Shown in pieces: positions 16,415-31,872 of a DNA stretch of 64,000 nucleotides. The position numbers and the translations under genes are program-made. The notes beneath the pieces were generated by a model. It did no database searches, was not told where the DNA came from, and saw nothing but the letters and a program-made list of their open reading frames with translations. The DNA comes from Sphingobium sp. Lineage in GTDB: Bacteria; Pseudomonadota; Alphaproteobacteria; Sphingomonadales; Sphingomonadaceae. Numbering within the stretch: the stretch's first letter is position 1; the number at the start of each line of letters is the position of its first letter. The stretch covers positions 4,506 to 68,505 of the forward strand of contig JAGIAA010000011.1 of the NCBI GenBank assembly GCA_017745115.1, read 5' to 3'.

Positions 16415-18232
16415 CTATTCGGCGACTATGTCAACAAAGACACTTTTTGCCGATCGATCCACTTCGAGACGGAAGCGACGGCCGTCGCCAAGCACGGCTT
16501 CGTAGCGGACGCCACCGGTGCGCGGGGACTCCCAATCGGACACGGTCATCGGTGCTCCGTCGAGCCGCTTCCACGCGCCCGGTTCAGGAAACCGCGTGAA
16601 CATGTCGAGCGCCTCGGCACGCCTGTGCGAAAGCTGCGCGACGAAATTCTCGAGCGCCGTGTCGCGCCCCTCCCAGGCGACCCAGCCGATGTCATTGTCC
16701 TGCGCATAGGCATTGTTGTTGCCCTGCTGCGTGCGGCCGAACTCGTCGCCGGCGGTCAGCATGATCGTGCCCGTCGACGCGAACAATGTCGCCAACAGGG
16801 CGCGCAAGTCCGCGGCGCGCGCCGTCACGACCGTAGGATCGTCGCTCGGCCCTTCAACGCCGTTGTTCCAGCTGCAATTCTCATTATGGCCATCGCGATT
16901 GCCCTCGCCATTGGCCTCATTGTGCTTGGTCTCGTAAGCGACGGTGTCGGCGAGCGTGAAGCCGTCATGGGCGGCGAGGAAATTTACGCTGCGCGTTGGC
17001 CGGATCGTTCCTTGGCCAAACACGTCCGACGAGCCGCAAAGCCGCGTGACGAGCGATCCGATGCCGCCATCGCCGCGCCAGAAGCGGCGCACGTCGTCGC
17101 GGTAGATATCGTTCCATTCCAGCCAGTTATCCGGGAAATTTCCCAGCTGATAACCGCCCGGACCGATGTCCCAGGGCTCGGCGATCAGGATGCGGTCCGC
17201 AAGCCACGGATCATCGGCGATCTCCGCGAAGATCGGCGCGGCGGGCGAGAAGCCTGGGCCGCGGGCCAGCACCGGCGCCAGGTCGAAACGGTAGCCGTCG
17301 ACGCCGGCCTGCCGCGCGAAATGGCGCAGGCTTTCGAGGATCAGAGCGCGGACCGGTTGTTGTGAGAAGTCGAGCGTATTGCCGGTGCCGGTATCGTTGA
17401 TCAGCCTTCCATCCGGCTCGCGCGCATAGGCCGCATCGTCGAGTCCGCGCAGCGCGAGGACAGGCCCCTGCATGTCGCTCTCGCCGGTGTGGTTGAAGAC
17501 GAGGTCAAGGATGACGCCGATCCCGGCCGCATGCAGTGCCGCCACCGTCGCGCGCAACTCCGTCATGCCGCCGGGGCAAAGCCGGGGATCGAGCGGCATC
17601 GGCACCACCGGATTATAACCCCAGGCATTGCTGAGCCCGAGCGGCGGCAAGTGGCGCTCGTCGATCCAGGCGACGATCGGCATGAGCTCGACCGCCGTCA
17701 CGCGCAGCTTCTTAAGATGCGCGATGACCGCCGGATGAGCGAGTGCCGCCACCGTGCCGCGCAGTTCGGGCGGCACATCGGGATGCAGCATGGTGAAGCC
17801 GCGGACATTGATCTCGTAGACCAGCCCGCCCTGCGCGAAGACCGGCGGCGCGCGCTCGACATCGGGCAGCGGCGCCTCCAGCACCGACCATGGCACCAGG
17901 GTGGCCGTCTCCACGCCATATTGGTTGAGCGCGGGATGCCAGCCGAAGCGCTGGTCGATCGCCGTTGTATAGGGATCGACGAGCAACTTGGACGGATCGA
18001 ACCACAGGCCCTGCTCCGGCGCCCATTGCCCGCTCGCACGGAAGCCGTAGCGCTGGCCGGCGCGCCCTCCTTTGACGATCGCGCGCCAGAGATCGCCATT
18101 GCGCATCATCGGGACCTGCGTCTCCCGTCTTCCGTCGAACAGACACAGTGTGACCACTTCGGCACGCGGCGCGCGCACGGCGAAGGCCGCGCCGCTCTCC
18201 GTCAGCCGCGCGCCGAGAACGCGATCTGTCAT
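16415..18232 (-). CDS. glgX: glycogen debranching enzyme GlgX
   Basis: A 605-residue GH13 enzyme. An N-terminal CBM48-like domain (GARLTESGAAFAVRAPRAE, KLLVDPYTTAI) is followed by the catalytic barrel with VYEINVRGFT, the region-I motif ILDLVFNHTGES, YRFDLAPVL (nucleophile Asp), ILIAEPWDIGPGGYQ (acid Glu) and NFLAAHDGFTLADTV. This order is diagnostic for GlgX/isoamylase-type debranching enzymes that cut alpha-1,6 links of phosphorylase-trimmed glycogen. It is the last gene of the glgA-pgm-glgX run. The ATG at 18232 is immediately followed upstream by a palindromic repeat, so no longer form is plausible. At 605 residues it is slightly shorter than E. coli GlgX. Confidence 0.92.
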   Translation of the reverse strand: MTDRVLGARLTESGAAFAVRAPRAEVVTLCLFDGRRETQVPMMRNGDLWRAIVKGGRAGQRYGFRASGQWAPEQGLWFDPSKLLVDPYTTAIDQRFGWHPALNQYGVETATLVPWSVLEAPLPDVERAPPVFAQGGLVYEINVRGFTMLHPDVPPELRGTVAALAHPAVIAHLKKLRVTAVELMPIVAWIDERHLPPLGLSNAWGYNPVVPMPLDPRLCPGGMTELRATVAALHAAGIGVILDLVFNHTGESDMQGPVLALRGLDDAAYAREPDGRLINDTGTGNTLDFSQQPVRALILESLRHFARQAGVDGYRFDLAPVLARGPGFSPAAPIFAEIADDPWLADRILIAEPWDIGPGGYQLGNFPDNWLEWNDIYRDDVRRFWRGDGGIGSLVTRLCGSSDVFGQGTIRPTRSVNFLAAHDGFTLADTVAYETKHNEANGEGNRDGHNENCSWNNGVEGPSDDPTVVTARAADLRALLATLFASTGTIMLTAGDEFGRTQQGNNNAYAQDNDIGWVAWEGRDTALENFVAQLSHRRAEALDMFTRFPEPGAWKRLDGAPMTVSDWESPRTGGVRYEAVLGDGRRFRLEVDRSAKSVFVDIVAE

Positions 18233-18243
18233 TCCAACCTTAT

Positions 18244-18314
18244 CGTCACCCCGGCGCAGGCCGGGGTCCACGGCAGCCAAGTGGATATGGACCCCGGCCT
18301 ACGCCGGAGTGACC
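18244..18314. repeat. palindromic repeat, family B-like (GTCACCCCGGCG type)
   Basis: Arms 18244-18270 (CGTCACCCCGGCGCAGGCC...) and 18288-18314 are inverted copies with two mismatches around a 17-base loop. The element fills most of the gap between pgm and glgX, starting 12 bases upstream of the glgX ATG. A hairpin here could stabilise or attenuate the pgm-glgX transcript. Confidence 0.8.
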
Positions 18315-18347
18315 GCCTTGCATCAAACGAAGGCCGCATCGGCATCA

Positions 18348-21424
<3,077 letters not shown>

Positions 21425-21488
21425 AGAGGCACCCTAATGGCAGTTTCCGGGAAATAAAGCGGATCGTCGGCAGAAGCAGCCTGACGCG

Positions 21489-21791
21489 TTATTCGCCGCC
21501 TTGCGACGGCCCTCCGACGTAGATGGTGATGGTGCCGTCCGGGGCGATCTCGATGCGGTAGGATGCGAGCCCCGCTTCCTCAGCGACGGCGATCGCGCGA
21601 CTGAGATCTTCGTCGCGCCAGCCTGCCTCGGCAGGCTTATCGCTAGTGGCTCCCTGGTCCGCAGCATCGTCCGTCATCGAAGCAGCGCCGAGCCGGTCGA
21701 GGAAGGGCGCGATGGCGTCGGTGCGGCCGAGAATGTCCGCCCGAATCTGAATGGGCCTGCCCTCTTGAGCGCGCCGGATAGCAATGGCCAT
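21489..21791 (-). CDS. small unknown protein between glgA and the sulfotransferase gene
   Basis: A 100-residue product. The first part (AIRRAQEGRPIQIRADILG) and the C-terminal part (DLSRAIAVAEEAGLASYRIEI, DGTITIYVGG) flank a low-complexity acidic linker. The C-terminal pattern, a helix of Ala-rich repeats and then a strand with DGxI, resembles small proteins I associate with alphaproteobacterial prophage and integrase neighbourhoods, but I cannot name a family. ATG 21791 has AGGAAGGA upstream; ATG 21812 is an alternative. It lies inside the break in the glycogen cluster. Confidence 0.6.
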   Translation of the reverse strand: MAIAIRRAQEGRPIQIRADILGRTDAIAPFLDRLGAASMTDDAADQGATSDKPAEAGWRDEDLSRAIAVAEEAGLASYRIEIAPDGTITIYVGGPSQGGE

Positions 21792-22143
21792 CAGTCCTTC
21801 CTCTCCATGCACCTGCTCTATTGGCCGGTTGCATCCGACCTAGACGCAAGGCGCATTCGTCCCAACGACCACCTTTGAACCCGGCATTTCAGCGGCGAAA
21901 AATTCAGCAAGAAGCGCTTGATTTCACAGCTGAAACAAAGAAGTTAACGGCGTCGCCTACCGGTTAGACGGCGCCACCGCGAAAAACCCGCACAAGGAAA
22001 TCTCGTGAGACCGAAATTCTTTCGTCCGGCCTGTATCCGGTCCGATGCCGTGAGCTTTTCGCCCTTCGCCGGTTGCTTGCGCGAGGGCTCGACCCACGCG
22101 CACGCCGCCCACGCCTGACGGCAGAAAAGTCTGGCTTCCCAGC
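21792..22143. other. 352-base intergenic region, divergent promoters expected
   Basis: No coding frame, tRNA or clear hairpin stands out. The middle part (about 21890-21960) is A-rich, unlike its surroundings, and should hold the promoter of the plus-strand sulfotransferase gene and that of the minus-strand small gene. I see no direct repeats or att-like duplication, though nothing rules out an old insertion boundary. Confidence 0.5.
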
Positions 22144-23607
22144 ATGTCCGATCGCGATCTTGCCGAAGTCCTCAAGCTGGTCGAACAGATCCAGCCGGCA
22201 TTGCAGCGCGGCGACCGCATCACTCTAAACGATATTATCCGGCAACTCGTCGCGGCCCACGCGCCGATGGGCGATCAGTGGGAGCAGCTGGCCCAGATCG
22301 CGGCCGGCAACGGCGAACACCGGCTGGCCATGCTGGCCATCGATCTCTTCGTCGACTATTGGGGAGGGCGTCCGTCCGCGCAGTTCAAGAAAGCCGCGTT
22401 TCTGACGCTTCTGAACAACTGGCGAGATGCCGATGTTTTGTTCCAGACGGTCCCCGAGAATGTCCCCGACCCTGTCTCGAATATCTATCGGAAGGGATCG
22501 GCTGCACTGAATCTTGGCCGGATCGACGAGGCGCGAGCTTTATTCGAACGGCTGATACGCATGCGCCCCACCATGGGCTTCGCATGGTCCTCACTCGCCA
22601 TGACGGTCGATTTCTCGCGCGAGCCGGAGCTTGCCGAGCGCCTGATCGCCAATGCCGCAACCGCGGACACCGGCCCGCTTCTGCAGCGCATTCCCTATCG
22701 TTATGCATTGGGCAAGGCGCATGCCGACCGCGGCGAACATGCGCTCGCCTTCGAGGCTTTTGCGAGCGGCGCGCGTCTGACGAGATCAACGGTCGATTAT
22801 GACATCCAGGCAGACCGCGCGGCCGCCACAAGAGCAACTGAGGGCTATACGGCAGACCGCATTGCTGCACTCACCAGCCAGCAGACCGAGGCGACGGGCC
22901 GAACCATTTTCGTGACCGGCCTGCCGCGATCGGGGACGACGCTCGTCGAGCAGATTCTCACCAGCCATAGCGCCGTCAGCGACGGCGGAGAGACGGCACG
23001 GCTATTCCTGCTCGCCGATGAGGTGAGCGGCACGGATTGGCATGCGCTTGCGCGTCATGTCGATGCGAAGGGCATCGCATCGCCCGCGCGTCTCTGGGAC
23101 TACTGGCTGGACGAACTCTATCCCGCGTCCGGGCGGATCGTCGACAAGACGCTCGAGGCGAGCCGCTTCCTCGGCCTCGCTGCCGGCCTGCTGCCGGAGG
23201 CACCCTTGATCTGGATGACACGCGATCCGCTCGACTGCGCTTGGTCGTGCTTCCGCACCAGTTTCGCCGGTACCGCCATAGCCTGGAGCAATGACCTCGC
23301 GGAGATCGCGGCTCATTTTCGCTTGGAGGACGAGCTTCTCGCACGATGGCAGGAACTGCTCGGCGACCGGCTCCTCGTGCTGCCCTACGAGGCGCTGGTG
23401 ACCGATCCGGCCACATGGATCCCGCGCCTGCTGGCACATTGCGGCCTCCTGGCCGAACCGCAGGTCTTCGTACCTCACGAAAACCGGCGGCCAGTGATGA
23501 CCGCCAGCATGGTCCAGGTCCGCCAGCCGATAAACCGGACGGCGATCGGCGCGGCGGAGCCCTATCGCGAGTTTCTGCAGCCCTTCATCGACGCTTATTA
23601 CGGCTAG
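22144..23607 (+). CDS. TPR-sulfotransferase family protein
   Basis: A 487-residue cytoplasmic protein. The N-terminal half is helical with TPR-like units (WEQLAQIAAGNGEHRLAML, IYRKGSAALNLGRIDEARALF, YRYALGKAHADRGEHALAF). The C-terminal half starts with the PAPS 5'-phosphosulfate loop GLPRSGTTLVEQILTSH near residue 256 and has WMTRDPLDCAWSCFRTSF with the 3'-phosphate Arg/Ser pattern. These are features of the Sulfotransfer_3 family, which moves sulfate from PAPS to a glycan, lipid or protein. It stands alone on the plus strand within the glycogen cluster, so it is probably an insertion unrelated to glycogen. The acceptor is unknown. Confidence 0.85.
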   Translation: MSDRDLAEVLKLVEQIQPALQRGDRITLNDIIRQLVAAHAPMGDQWEQLAQIAAGNGEHRLAMLAIDLFVDYWGGRPSAQFKKAAFLTLLNNWRDADVLFQTVPENVPDPVSNIYRKGSAALNLGRIDEARALFERLIRMRPTMGFAWSSLAMTVDFSREPELAERLIANAATADTGPLLQRIPYRYALGKAHADRGEHALAFEAFASGARLTRSTVDYDIQADRAAATRATEGYTADRIAALTSQQTEATGRTIFVTGLPRSGTTLVEQILTSHSAVSDGGETARLFLLADEVSGTDWHALARHVDAKGIASPARLWDYWLDELYPASGRIVDKTLEASRFLGLAAGLLPEAPLIWMTRDPLDCAWSCFRTSFAGTAIAWSNDLAEIAAHFRLEDELLARWQELLGDRLLVLPYEALVTDPATWIPRLLAHCGLLAEPQVFVPHENRRPVMTASMVQVRQPINRTAIGAAEPYREFLQPFIDAYYG

Positions 23608-23655
23608 GCCAATCCTTCGCTTCGGCCATGGACTGGCTCAACCTGGCACCCGACC

Positions 23656-24912
23656 CTACCCCAGCCGATCGATCATGGGCTTGGTGATCAAGCACAGACC
23701 GCTCTCGGTGCGCCTGAACCGCCGGCCATCCAGTTCCGGATCTTCGCCCACGACCAGGCCTTCCGGGATGCGCACCCCGCTGTCGATGATGCAGCGCTTG
23801 AGCGAGGCGCCGCGGCCGATGTTGCAATATGGCAGGACGACCGCTTCCTCGACATTGGAATAGCTGCCCATCTTGACGCCGGTGAAGAGCAGGCTGCGAT
23901 AGGCCGTCGCGCCCGAGACGATGCAGTCCTGCGAGATGAGCGAGCAGATCGCCGAGCCGCGCCGGCCTTCCTCGTCATGCACAAACTTGGCGGGTGCGGC
24001 GATGATCTGGTCGGTCCAGATCGGCCATTCGCGGTCGTACATGTTGAGTTTGGGCACCGTGTCGGTGAGGTCGATATTAGCTTCCCAATAAGCGTCGAGC
24101 GTTCCCACATCGCGCCAATATTCCCCGATCTCCTCCGCGGCACGGATGCAGCTCGACGAGAAGAGATGCGCGACGGCTTTGCCGTGCTTCACGATATAGG
24201 GAATGATGTCGTTGCCGAAGTCGCGCTTGCTGTCCGGCGTGTCCGCGTCGCGGCGCAGCTGATCGAACAGGAACTGCGTGTTGAACACGTAGATGCCCAT
24301 GGAGGCGAGCGCCATGTCGGGCTTGCCCGGCATCGCCGGCGGATCGTCGGGCTTTTCGATGAAGCTTGTGATCTGCCCCATGTCATCGATGGCCATCACA
24401 CCGAAGCCCGTCGCCTGCGCGATCGGCACTTCGAGGCACCCCACGGTCACATCCGCACCCTGGCGGACATGCTGCTGGAGCATCAGCTCATAGTCCATCT
24501 TATAGATATGATCGCCCGCGAGGATGACGATGTATGTCGGATCGTGCGCGGCGATGATGTCGATATTCTGGAAGACGGCGTCCGCCGTGCCCTCGTACCA
24601 GTGGAACTCGTCGATGCGCTGCGAGGCCGGCAGGATGTCGAAGCTCTCGTTGCGCTCCGGCCGCAGGAAATTCCACGCGCGCTGCATGTGGCGGATGAGC
24701 GAGTGCGCCTTGTACTGGGTCGCGACGCCGATGCGGCGAATGCCCGAGTTGATGGCATTGGAGAGCGCAAAGTCGATGATGCGGGACATGCCGCCGAAAT
24801 AGACGGCTGGCTTGGCGCGGCCGTCGGTCAGCTCCATGAGGCGGCTACCGCGCCCGCCGGCCAGCACATAGGCCATGGCATCGCGCGCCAGGGGCTGGAA
24901 TCGTCTCTCCAT
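23656..24912 (-). CDS. glgC: glucose-1-phosphate adenylyltransferase GlgC
   Basis: A 418-residue nucleotidyltransferase: [18 protein letters not shown] (glycine-rich loop), [30 protein letters not shown] (metal Asp), then [12 protein letters not shown] and the left-handed beta-helix repeats [19 protein letters not shown] that end ADP-glucose pyrophosphorylases. It makes ADP-glucose from ATP and glucose 1-phosphate, the committed step of glycogen synthesis. ATG 24912 is chosen because the conserved [11 protein letters not shown] begins there; GTG 24921 with GAAGAGGA upstream is an alternative. It follows glgB by about 50 bases. Confidence 0.92.
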   Translation of the reverse strand: MERRFQPLARDAMAYVLAGGRGSRLMELTDGRAKPAVYFGGMSRIIDFALSNAINSGIRRIGVATQYKAHSLIRHMQRAWNFLRPERNESFDILPASQRIDEFHWYEGTADAVFQNIDIIAAHDPTYIVILAGDHIYKMDYELMLQQHVRQGADVTVGCLEVPIAQATGFGVMAIDDMGQITSFIEKPDDPPAMPGKPDMALASMGIYVFNTQFLFDQLRRDADTPDSKRDFGNDIIPYIVKHGKAVAHLFSSSCIRAAEEIGEYWRDVGTLDAYWEANIDLTDTVPKLNMYDREWPIWTDQIIAAPAKFVHDEEGRRGSAICSLISQDCIVSGATAYRSLLFTGVKMGSYSNVEEAVVLPYCNIGRGASLKRCIIDSGVRIPEGLVVGEDPELDGRRFRRTESGLCLITKPMIDRLG

Positions 24913-24964
24913 GCCTGTCACCGCATCCTCTTCCCTTCGATCCCGGCGGTCCCGGCTCCGCCGC

Positions 24965-27114
24965 TCAACCTTCATAATGCAGCATGATCGTTGCAAGCGG
25001 CGGCAAAGTCAGAGCCGCCTTTCCGTCCTTCGTCATCACCACTCCCAGATTGCCAATGCCACTGCCGCCATAGTCGCCGGCGTCGCTGTTCAACACTTCC
25101 TTCCACACGCCGTCATGGCCCAACGGCACGACATAACCCGAATGTGCGACGGGCGTCATGTTGGCAATCACCGCGACCGGCCGTGCGCCGGGCGCCTTGC
25201 GCATCCAGGCAAAAACCGAATTGGCCTGGTCGTCGACGATCAGCCACTCGAAGCCCTCGCCCTCGCAATCGCGGGCATGGAGCGCGGGCAGTTCGCGGTA
25301 GAGCCGATTGAGATCGCGCACGAGATTGCGCACCCCCTCATGCGCCGGTGCGTCGCGCAGCTCCCAGTCGAGCGCGCGCTCCTCGCTCCATTCGCGCCGC
25401 TGGGCGAACTCCTGCCCCATGAACAAGAGCTTCTTGCCGGGATAGCCCCACATCAGCGCATAATAGGCCCGCAGATTGGCGAATTTTTGCCAATCGTCGC
25501 CACTCATCTTGTTGAGCAGCGAGCCCTTGCCATGCACCACTTCGTCATGGCTGAGCGGCAGCACGAAATTCTCGGCAAAGGCATACATGAGGCCGAAGGT
25601 GATCTCGCCATGATGATGGCGGCGATAAACCGGATCGCGGCTCATGTAGTTCAGCGTGTCGTGCATGAAGCCCATGTTCCACTTGAAGCCGAAGCCCAGT
25701 CCCCCCTCGTGCGCCGGCAGGGTGACGCCCGGCCAGGCGGTGGATTCCTCGGCGATCGTGACGGTTCCGGGATGCTGCCCATAGACCGCCTTGTTCATCG
25801 CGCGAAGGAACTCGACCGCCTCCCAATTCTCGCGGCCGCCATCCTTGTTGGGGATCCATTGCCCCGCCTCGCGGCTATAATCGCGATAGAGCATGGACGC
25901 CACGGCATCCACGCGCAGCCCGTCGACATGATAGACCTCCGACCAGAACAGCGCATTGTTGACGAGGAAGCTCGAAACCTCGCGCCGCCCGAAATTGTAG
26001 ATCGCCGTGTCCCAGTCGGGATGATGGCCCATCCGTGGATCTTCATGCTCGTAGAGCGCCGTGCCGTCGAAGCGAGCGAGGCCGTGCTCGTCGGTCGGGA
26101 AGTGCGCGGGCACCCAGTCGACCAGCACTGAAATGCCCGCCCGGTGCGCGCCGTCGACGAAGCGCGCGAAGCCCGCCGGTTCGCCGAAACGGGCGCTCGG
26201 CGCGTAGAGCCCCGTCGTCTGGTAGCCCCAGCTCGGATCGTATGGATGCTCCGAGACCGGCAGGAACTCGATATGAGTGAAACCCAGGTCCACCACATAG
26301 GGAATAAGCCGCTCGGCCAACTCGTCCCAGTTCAGGTACCAGTTCCAGGGATTGCGGTCCCATGACCCGGCATGGACCTCGTAGATGCTGATCGCCTCGC
26401 GCCGCGGATCGACCGAGCGCCAATGGGCGAGATGGGCCTCGTCGCCCCACTCCGCCTTGCCTGGATAGCCAGTCAGCGAGGCCGTGCGCGGCCGCACTTC
26501 CGATGCGAATGCAAACGGGTCGGCCTTGAGCGGCAGCGTCGCGCCGTCCGGCCCGACAATCTCATATTTGTACGCGCGCCACTCGCCGATGTCGGGAATG
26601 AAGATCTCCCAGACACCGATGTCCTGACGATTGCGCATGAGGTGGCGGCGGCCGTCCCAGTCATTGAAGTCGCCGACCACCGAGACGCGCCGGGCGTTGG
26701 GCGCCCAGACCGCAAAATGAACGCCGGCAGCGCCTTCATGCTCGATGAGATGGGCACCCATCTTGTCGAACAAACGGAAGTGCGAGCCCTCCGCGATCAG
26801 CAGGTCGTCGATCGGCCCCAGCACCGGCCCGAAGCTGTATGCGTCCGTGACCCACCAGTCGGCGTCGGTATTGCTGGCATGATATTTGACCGGCTGACGC
26901 TTTCCCTTGATCGCCCCTTCGAAGAGGCCGCGACCGTCGACACGGTCCAGCGTACCGAGCTTCTTGCCCTTGAGGTCGTGCGCCTCGACCTTATCCGCAC
27001 CCGCGATGATCGTCCGTGCAAAACAACCTTCGGGCCCCTCATGGATACCCAGGATCGAGAAGGGATCGGCATGGGTTCCGTTGAGCAGGGAGTCGATGGC
27101 CGATTTGGGTGGCT

Positions 27115-27118
<4 letters not shown>
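24965..27118 (-). CDS. glgB: 1,4-alpha-glucan branching enzyme GlgB
   Basis: A 717-residue GH13 enzyme with the GlgB domain order: N-terminal N1 region, CBM48 ([21 protein letters not shown]), [52 protein letters not shown] (nucleophile Asp near residue 400), [10 protein letters not shown] (acid Glu near 455) and [15 protein letters not shown]. It adds alpha-1,6 branches. The start is GTG 27118, overlapping the glgP TGA as GTGA with GGGGAG upstream. An ATG at 27202 lies inside glgP and is less likely. Length fits the family. Confidence 0.94.
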
Positions 27119-29535
<2,417 letters not shown>

Positions 29536-29550
29536 ACCCAGCCCCCGCTC

Positions 29551-29579
29551 TCATTCCGCTTTGCCGCAGTGCGGAATGA
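29551..29579. terminator. hairpin between gpmA and glgP
   Basis: Perfect 9-bp inverted repeat TCATTCCGC / GCGGAATGA with an 11-base loop, in the 127-base gap between the gpmA stop and the glgP start. It has no T-run on either side, so it may be a short palindromic repeat rather than an intrinsic terminator. Both neighbours read leftward. Confidence 0.5.
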
Positions 29580-29662
29580 CACTGCTTATCAAGCGCTGCG
29601 GGGGTCTGCCACAATTCCGTTTCCAAAATCGGTTTATCCTGGACGGAAAATGACGCGGATGC

Positions 29663-30349
29663 TCAGCGCTCGGACAAATAATAGCGGTCGAGCGCCGTCA
29701 GATCGTCGGCGAGGTCGTAAACGATCGGCTGGCCGGTCGGGATTTCGAGCCCTGTGATGTCCGCGTCCGAAATGCCGGAGAGATGCTTGACCAGCGCGCG
29801 CAGCGAGTTGCCATGGGCCGAGATCAGTACGCGCTTGCCGGCCTTGAGCTCGGGCGCGATGCGGCTCTCCCAATAAGGCAGCACCCGCGCGATCGTGTCC
29901 TTCAGGCTCTCGGTCGCGGGGATCGGGATGCCCGCATAGCGGCGATCCTTCGACAGATCGAATTCGCTGCCGGCTTCGAGCGGTGGCGGCGGAATGTCGA
30001 AACTGCGGCGCCAGATCTTGACCTGCTCCTCGCCATGCTTGGCCGCCGTCTCCGCCTTGTCCAGCCCGGTGAGGCCGCCATAATGGCGCTCATTGAGATG
30101 CCAGTCCTTCTCGACCGGCAGCCAGAGCCGGCCCATGGCTTCGAGCGCGAGGTTGAGCGTCTTGATCGCCCGGGTCTGGACGCTGGTGAAGCACTGGTCG
30201 AAGTCGAGGCCCTTAGCCGCCATCAGCTCGCCGGCCGCCTTCGCTTCGGCGGCGCCCTTCTCGGTCACGTCGACATCCCACCAGCCGGTGAAGCGGTTCT
30301 CCAGGTTCCAGGCGGACTGGCCGTGGCGAATGAGGACGAGCGTGGGCAT
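29663..30349 (-). CDS. gpmA: 2,3-bisphosphoglycerate-dependent phosphoglycerate mutase
   Basis: A 228-residue histidine phosphatase-fold enzyme: [20 protein letters not shown] with the phospho-histidine His9, [32 protein letters not shown] and [17 protein letters not shown] with the second catalytic His. It interconverts 2- and 3-phosphoglycerate in glycolysis. It lies upstream of and on the same strand as glgP, which places a lower-glycolysis step beside glycogen breakdown. Confidence 0.95.
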   Translation of the reverse strand: MPTLVLIRHGQSAWNLENRFTGWWDVDVTEKGAAEAKAAGELMAAKGLDFDQCFTSVQTRAIKTLNLALEAMGRLWLPVEKDWHLNERHYGGLTGLDKAETAAKHGEEQVKIWRRSFDIPPPPLEAGSEFDLSKDRRYAGIPIPATESLKDTIARVLPYWESRIAPELKAGKRVLISAHGNSLRALVKHLSGISDADITGLEIPTGQPIVYDLADDLTALDRYYLSER

Positions 30350-30483
30350 GAAATCGGGTCTCCCTCCAGCAACTGCCCGCCTGATAGCGGTCTTTCACAT
30401 CAGTGCAACTTGTCCGCGGACAATCAATGCGCCAATGAGTTCGCCAACTCTGGGCGAGTGCGCAGCGACAAGGGAGAAAAGCC

Positions 30484-31200
30484 ATGGCCATCGAACGCAA
30501 AGTCCACATCCATGACGGCCCCGGCGGTCCGTTCGAATCGATGTTCGTCGGCGATACTGCGGCGGGCATCCAGCCCGGCATGCTGCTCTTCCCAAATTTC
30601 TTCGGCGCCAAGGAATGGGACTTCGCCAAGGCCGAGACCCTCGCCGCGCTCGGCTACAAGGTCCTCGTCGTCGACTATTATGGCCAGGGCAAGCGCGGCA
30701 CCGACATGGCCTCGTCGGGCGAACTGCTCCACGACTTCATGGCCGACCGCACTGTCGTCAAGGGCCGCCTGCTCGACGCGCTCGCCGAGCTGAAGAAGCA
30801 GCCCGGCGTCGATCCCGAGAAATGCGGCGCGATCGGTTTCTGCGCCGGCGGCAAATGCGTGCTCGACCTCGCCCGCGCCGGCGGCGACATCAAGGGCGGC
30901 GTCTCCTTCCACGGCGTCTATGACGCCCCGCCCTTCCCCAACGCAAAGATCACAGCCAAGCTGCTGGTCTGCGACGGCTGGAACGACCAGCTCTGCCCGC
31001 CCGCCGCCAAGAATGCGCTGTGCGACGAACTCACCGCGTCCGGCGTCGACTGGCAGTTCATCACCTATAGCGACACCGGCCACGGCTTCACCGCCGACAA
31101 CGTGCCGATGAACCCGGAAAGGACCTTCGGCTTCCAGCCCGACACCAATCGCCGCAGCTGGAAGGCGATGACGGATTTCCTCGCGGAGGTGTTCTTCTGA
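30484..31200 (+). CDS. dienelactone hydrolase-family protein
   Basis: A 238-residue alpha/beta hydrolase. The nucleophile elbow GFCAGGKC (Cys120) with Asp168 (GWND) and His200 (DTGHGF) gives the Cys-Asp-His triad of dienelactone hydrolases. These open lactone rings in chloroaromatic degradation, though many relatives act on other esters. It is divergent from gpmA with GGGAGAAA before the ATG and stands alone. The substrate is not known; closeness to other aromatic-catabolism genes in the window is only suggestive. Confidence 0.85.
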   Translation: MAIERKVHIHDGPGGPFESMFVGDTAAGIQPGMLLFPNFFGAKEWDFAKAETLAALGYKVLVVDYYGQGKRGTDMASSGELLHDFMADRTVVKGRLLDALAELKKQPGVDPEKCGAIGFCAGGKCVLDLARAGGDIKGGVSFHGVYDAPPFPNAKITAKLLVCDGWNDQLCPPAAKNALCDELTASGVDWQFITYSDTGHGFTADNVPMNPERTFGFQPDTNRRSWKAMTDFLAEVFF

Positions 31201-31221
31201 CGGCAGCCTTAGAACTGCCGA

Positions 31222-31872
31222 TCACTTCTCCGCAGCCACGCCATCCTTCTGCTTTTCGAAGCCGACGCGGATCGTCCGTACATAGGATATGCGCTTTTTT
31301 TCGAGATTGGTTTCGACGAGAGAATCCCACAGCAGGGGGAGTTGCTTGCAAGCGATTTTCTGCATCTGGGTAACGACGGCATTCAGCTTACCTTGGTCCT
31401 TAACCGGGGCGCCCGGATTGCAGGCTTTGAGCATCCCCTGTTCATCGACCTCGACAGCCACTTTCACATATGATTGCGGCGGCAAGCCTTCAGGGACTGC
31501 TGCCAGATCGACAATAAAGTCGGGCTGCTGAAGATAAATGGTCCCACCGCGGTCGGCTTGAAAATTGACCATGGTTTCGGCGACGCCATATGTGGGCTGC
31601 CCTTGGCCGTCCAATGCTGGTTTGTAACTGAACTTCATGGCGTGGATACAAACAGCTTTATTCAAGGCGGCATTATGCGTCGATAAAAGGACGACGCACT
31701 GCTCGGGTTTGCCGTCGCGTCCCACGATCAATTTGAAAAATGTCGAACCGTCTGTCGCCTTGGTGTCGCCGGAATAATGAAGATAAAACCAACCCATGTT
31801 GTTGGCTCGAGGCACCACGTCTTGAGGTACTGATGCTGCGGCGGCCCAAATAAGAATGACTGGCAAGCTCAT
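31222..31872 (-). CDS. exported TonB_C-like hypothetical protein
   Basis: A 216-residue protein with a short signal sequence (MSLPVILIWAAAASVPQ) and two repeats of a pattern seen in TonB C-terminal-like domains: FFKLIVGRDGKPEQCVVLLST and VKVAVEVDEQGMLKACNPG. Each is a strand, a DG or DEQG turn and a strand ending in a Cys. No N-terminal transmembrane anchor plus Pro-rich region of true TonB is present. The start abuts the stop of the M14 peptidase gene (TGAATG), so the three genes 33629-31222 form an operon. Function unknown. Confidence 0.7.
   Translation of the reverse strand: MSLPVILIWAAAASVPQDVVPRANNMGWFYLHYSGDTKATDGSTFFKLIVGRDGKPEQCVVLLSTHNAALNKAVCIHAMKFSYKPALDGQGQPTYGVAETMVNFQADRGGTIYLQQPDFIVDLAAVPEGLPPQSYVKVAVEVDEQGMLKACNPGAPVKDQGKLNAVVTQMQKIACKQLPLLWDSLVETNLEKKRISYVRTIRVGFEKQKDGVAAEK

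Noticed and set aside
21792..22143. Possible attachment site or integrase remnant in the glycogen cluster gap
   Set aside because: No tRNA gene, direct repeat or recombinase fragment can be seen; only the small neighbouring gene hints at mobility.
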